A stretch of 30,847 nucleotides of DNA from positions 1-30,847 of IMG/VR virus record IMGVR_UViG_3300031216_000041; one strand, written 5' to 3'. Source of the DNA: a virus. A model generated the notes under the pieces. The model saw only the letters and a program-made list of their open reading frames with translations, ran no database searches and was not told the DNA's origin. Positions within the stretch are counted from its first letter, which is position 1. Every line of letters begins with the position of its first letter. Of this stretch, positions 28,353-30,847 are shown one piece after another. Both the position numbers and the translations under genes were made by a program.

Positions 28353-30847
28353 TCAGAATGGGGCTATAGATGGTGGATTGACGTCTCCTGGTACGTCTTT
28401 TACTGTTTTTATAAAGAGCATCTCCATGGCGCGATCTCGGCTGTCTCTAGTGACCTTGCGGATAATCCTGCCCTGATCATTGTGGTAATCTTTAGGGTTG
28501 AGCTCATAGCCGTAGTATTCACACCAGGCGTGGATGGCCTTGCCAAATTTTTGGCTAGTCCAGTTGGATCTTGTACCTTTTTTGAAGTCCTCAAATGCAT
28601 CGACGCGAATCACAAAATCATTGAGCGTGCCGGCATCTTCAGAGAAGTACACATCGGCCCATTCGTGGAAGGCATTGCCCATGATGGATATCAGATTGCG
28701 CTTGTGGACATTGTCCATCGGTGGCTCGATTTTGCTGTGATTGAGATAGAACTGGCAACACTGGATCATGAAGCTGTAGAAGTCGTTCCATTCGTCATCT
28801 GTGTAATCTTTGTGGACGATGTTTTTTCCGAACTCATCGGCTACTGTGCGATCTTCCTCATAGAAGCCGTTTGCATTTTTATGATAATAATCGGAGAATA
28901 CTACGTACAGCAGCCTGCGAACGGTAGAGCTATCGAGATTGCGCACTACGAAATTGGACGTCAGGGCAAACTTGGGGACATCCTCAAAAGCCATTTCGAA
29001 TCGCCTGTTGTTCTTAGGGTTGACGGTGAGTTCTCCAGTCAGCGCTGAGAAAAAGAATTGAAAATTGAGGTATTGGTTGGCGTCATCGACGAGTATGTAA
29101 TCTGTATGTCTGTTGACATTTTCATATAAAAACTGATCCTTGGTCAGATCCGGCTTTCGCCCATCGAGTGTAACCGATTTCATAAACAATCGAGGAGCTT
29201 TAAAGCAGATCGACTTACCAGACCCACCATGAGACTCGCCGTCATCACTGACACGGCTATCCATAGCAAAGACTGCCCATGGTCTGGAGGGATCTCTATA
29301 GCGATGTAATAGGTAACCCAGGGCATAAATCTTATTGACCAAGTGGGCTTTTTGCTCTTTGCGCTCCTCCGGAGAGAGGTTAGGCCCGGCGATATCAAAC
29401 TGGTGTTTTTTCAAATAGGCATTTCGCTCTTCGGCTTTTTTGCCCTGTAGCTGATCTTCAAGCTCTTTGCGCCAGTGGATCCGCGATGTATTGATCAGGT
29501 AGTTGAAGAATGGATTGTCTTTTTTCTTGATACTGATGTCCCACTGGCCATCCTTGTCTTTGTTGATCTTGAACTGAGGCTTATCAGGCTCCATCTTGTG
29601 ATCAATGACCTCATCTTCCCACACATACCTGTCAATCTTGCCAGGCTTGAACTCCTCGATCTTGCCAGCAGTGACTTTGATCGTGTAGTTCTTAAAAAAG
29701 AAATACTGAGTATCCTTGTCATAATCAGTGAAATCAATCTCGATGATGGGAAGGTTGGACATGGAGGTATCACCCAGCTGGGTAGAGCGATAGAACATAT
29801 CTCGGAGATCCTCATCCAGTTTTTTTGATTTGAGGAACTCATGGACATAGTTTTTGACGTCATTGGCTTTGATCTGACGGACTATGTTGTTCTCAATCTG
29901 TATGTAGATATAGCCGTCCTTCTCATTTTCGATCTCCAGACGGGCAAAGCCGTTTTTGCCAAGGAAGTTGTACAACCTCGTATTCTTAACATAATAGGCG
30001 GTCTTGTAGCCACCACCTTTTTTGGGAAGGTATTCGACACGCCAAAACTGGTAGGGCAGGGCTGTCTTGATGAGCTGCTTGAAGTCGTACCAGTTGTGAA
30101 AACGGAGGTAATCCCGGACGTCTTTGCAAAAGTTGCCCCGCCGATCGCGGTATCTGGAGAGGGATTCCGGTAGGTAGAGTGTGTACAACTCGAGGTATTC
30201 CAAGGCCAGCTGATGCGCTGCTCGCCTGCCGGTAGCATCGATATCGGGGATGTTGATCACCTTGTCGGTGAGCCCTTTTAGCTTATTGAATTCTTTGAGG
30301 GTGAGCTTGGCAGTCTCACTATTAGGCCATACTACCTCGTAACCGATCATGGCCAGGTTGAGTGCATCAGATCCACCGGAGCAATACATTATCTCGGGAA
30401 GCTTGGCTGTTGCTTTTTTAGTGCTCGCCTCTTCCTCGTCATGCTCAGGCATTGCATCTGGCTGAAGCTCATCATAAGCCTTCTGACATGCGGGAAATCC
30501 ATGAAGGAATTGCTTTGGCCGCTTGCCATAGTAGATAAATCGGAAGCCTTTGTCTTGGTGGAATGGCTGGTAGATTTTCTTGAAGCTGCCTTCATCCCAC
30601 ATGAAAATAGGGTAGCTATCGGTAGCCTTGATGGTGGTGACCTTGCGGTTTTTGACAATGCTATAAGATGTGAGCGCGTGGAAATGGTACTGCTGGAATA
30701 CCCTGGCTACTTTGTCATAGTCGATGACATCATTAGCCTCCTTATCCTTCACATAAGGGATTGACTTCTCCGCCAATACTGTCTTGATCTCGAAATCGGT
30801 ATAGCCCTTGCGAATGTCGAAATACCACTCTCCTTCATTTTCCTCAG
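28353..30847 (-). CDS. Primase-helicase (Toprim + SF3 helicase), 5' end outside the window
   Basis: The frame is open to the right edge (upstream residues include EGEWYFDIRKGYTDF), so the apparent TTG start at 30776 is not the real one. Numbered from there: a Toprim-like primase domain at ~125-200 with IMYCSGGSDALNLAMIGYE and IPDIDATGRRAAHQLALEY; a beta-rich linker; an SF3-type helicase with Walker A HGGSGKS near 518, the LVDDANQYLNF Walker B near 560 and motif C FALTSNFVVRN near 605. It would prime and unwind phage DNA. The usual Toprim glutamate appears replaced (SGGSDAL). First visible gene of the early operon. Confidence 0.85.
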   Translation of the reverse strand, partial: EENEGEWYFDIRKGYTDFEIKTVLAEKSIPYVKDKEANDVIDYDKVARVFQQYHFHALTSYSIVKNRKVTTIKATDSYPIFMWDEGSFKKIYQPFHQDKGFRFIYYGKRPKQFLHGFPACQKAYDELQPDAMPEHDEEEASTKKATAKLPEIMYCSGGSDALNLAMIGYEVVWPNSETAKLTLKEFNKLKGLTDKVINIPDIDATGRRAAHQLALEYLELYTLYLPESLSRYRDRRGNFCKDVRDYLRFHNWYDFKQLIKTALPYQFWRVEYLPKKGGGYKTAYYVKNTRLYNFLGKNGFARLEIENEKDGYIYIQIENNIVRQIKANDVKNYVHEFLKSKKLDEDLRDMFYRSTQLGDTSMSNLPIIEIDFTDYDKDTQYFFFKNYTIKVTAGKIEEFKPGKIDRYVWEDEVIDHKMEPDKPQFKINKDKDGQWDISIKKKDNPFFNYLINTSRIHWRKELEDQLQGKKAEERNAYLKKHQFDIAGPNLSPEERKEQKAHLVNKIYALGYLLHRYRDPSRPWAVFAMDSRVSDDGESHGGSGKSICFKAPRLFMKSVTLDGRKPDLTKDQFLYENVNRHTDYILVDDANQYLNFQFFFSALTGELTVNPKNNRRFEMAFEDVPKFALTSNFVVRNLDSSTVRRLLYVVFSDYYHKNANGFYEEDRTVADEFGKNIVHKDYTDDEWNDFYSFMIQCCQFYLNHSKIEPPMDNVHKRNLISIMGNAFHEWADVYFSEDAGTLNDFVIRVDAFEDFKKGTRSNWTSQKFGKAIHAWCEYYGYELNPKDYHNDQGRIIRKVTRDSRDRAMEMLFIKTVKDVPGDVNPPSIAPF
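28937..28995. repeat. Original copy of the duplicated helicase segment
   Basis: Matches 23427-23485 over about 59 bases with three to four differences. Here it is part of the intact primase-helicase gene and encodes motif C. Confidence 0.85.

Noticed and set aside
28209-29048. 279-codon plus-strand ORF across the primase-helicase end
   Set aside because: It is the antisense shadow of a conserved helicase gene with clear motifs on the minus strand.

Overview
The window reads as part of a tailed-phage genome (prophage, phage or phage-plasmid) from the Bacteroidetes. The lineage call rests on two promoters of the TTTG-N19-TAnnTTTG type, on dispersed repeats of a type known from that phylum, and on the style of the phage proteins. 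Nearly every credible gene lies on the minus strand, so the map is read from right to left. I see no rRNA, tRNA, integrase or CRISPR array.

Layout in transcription order. (1) 30.8-25.0 kb: an early/replication operon of tightly overlapping genes. It starts with a Toprim-SF3 primase-helicase cut by the right window edge, followed by small zinc-binding and membrane proteins, an ASCH-like protein and a polymerase-X-type nucleotidyltransferase. (2) 25.0-19.4 kb: an AT-rich block of accessory genes, each bounded by an integron attC-like imperfect inverted repeat. Its largest unit is a five-gene type IV-B CRISPR-Cas operon (csf1-cas11-csf2-cysH-csf3). (3) 19.4-18.8 kb: a gene-free stretch with twelve GTAAC/GTTAC motifs. 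(4) 18.8-12.9 kb: head module with an S49 protease, a major capsid protein, two partners sharing its Gly/Ser-rich GGGL C-terminus, and a glycosyltransferase-like protein. (5) 12.7-11.7 kb: a second AT-rich insert with an attC-like site. (6) 11.7-9.0 kb: terminase subunits. (7) 9.0-6.7 kb: a third AT-rich insert with an attC-like site. (8) 6.7-1.5 kb: portal and neck-type genes. (9) The left end holds small ORFs and a probable broken plus-strand gene.

The main result is the combination in region 2. A complete type IV-B effector operon, without array, Cas6 or DinG, sits between two attC-like sites (19418-19548 and 22936-22999) inside a phage genome. It lies in a row of small genes that also look like gene cassettes, all in one orientation and with no integron integrase in view. 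That resembles a CALIN (attC cluster lacking an integrase) carried by a phage and delivering a CRISPR effector. The protein calls are strong. The attC calls come from reading the inverted repeats by eye and need a covariance-model search.

A second layer is a family of about fifteen short palindromes with changing but self-complementary stems. They lie between genes and also in frame inside several phage proteins, where they add an AGAxVSxVP-like peptide.
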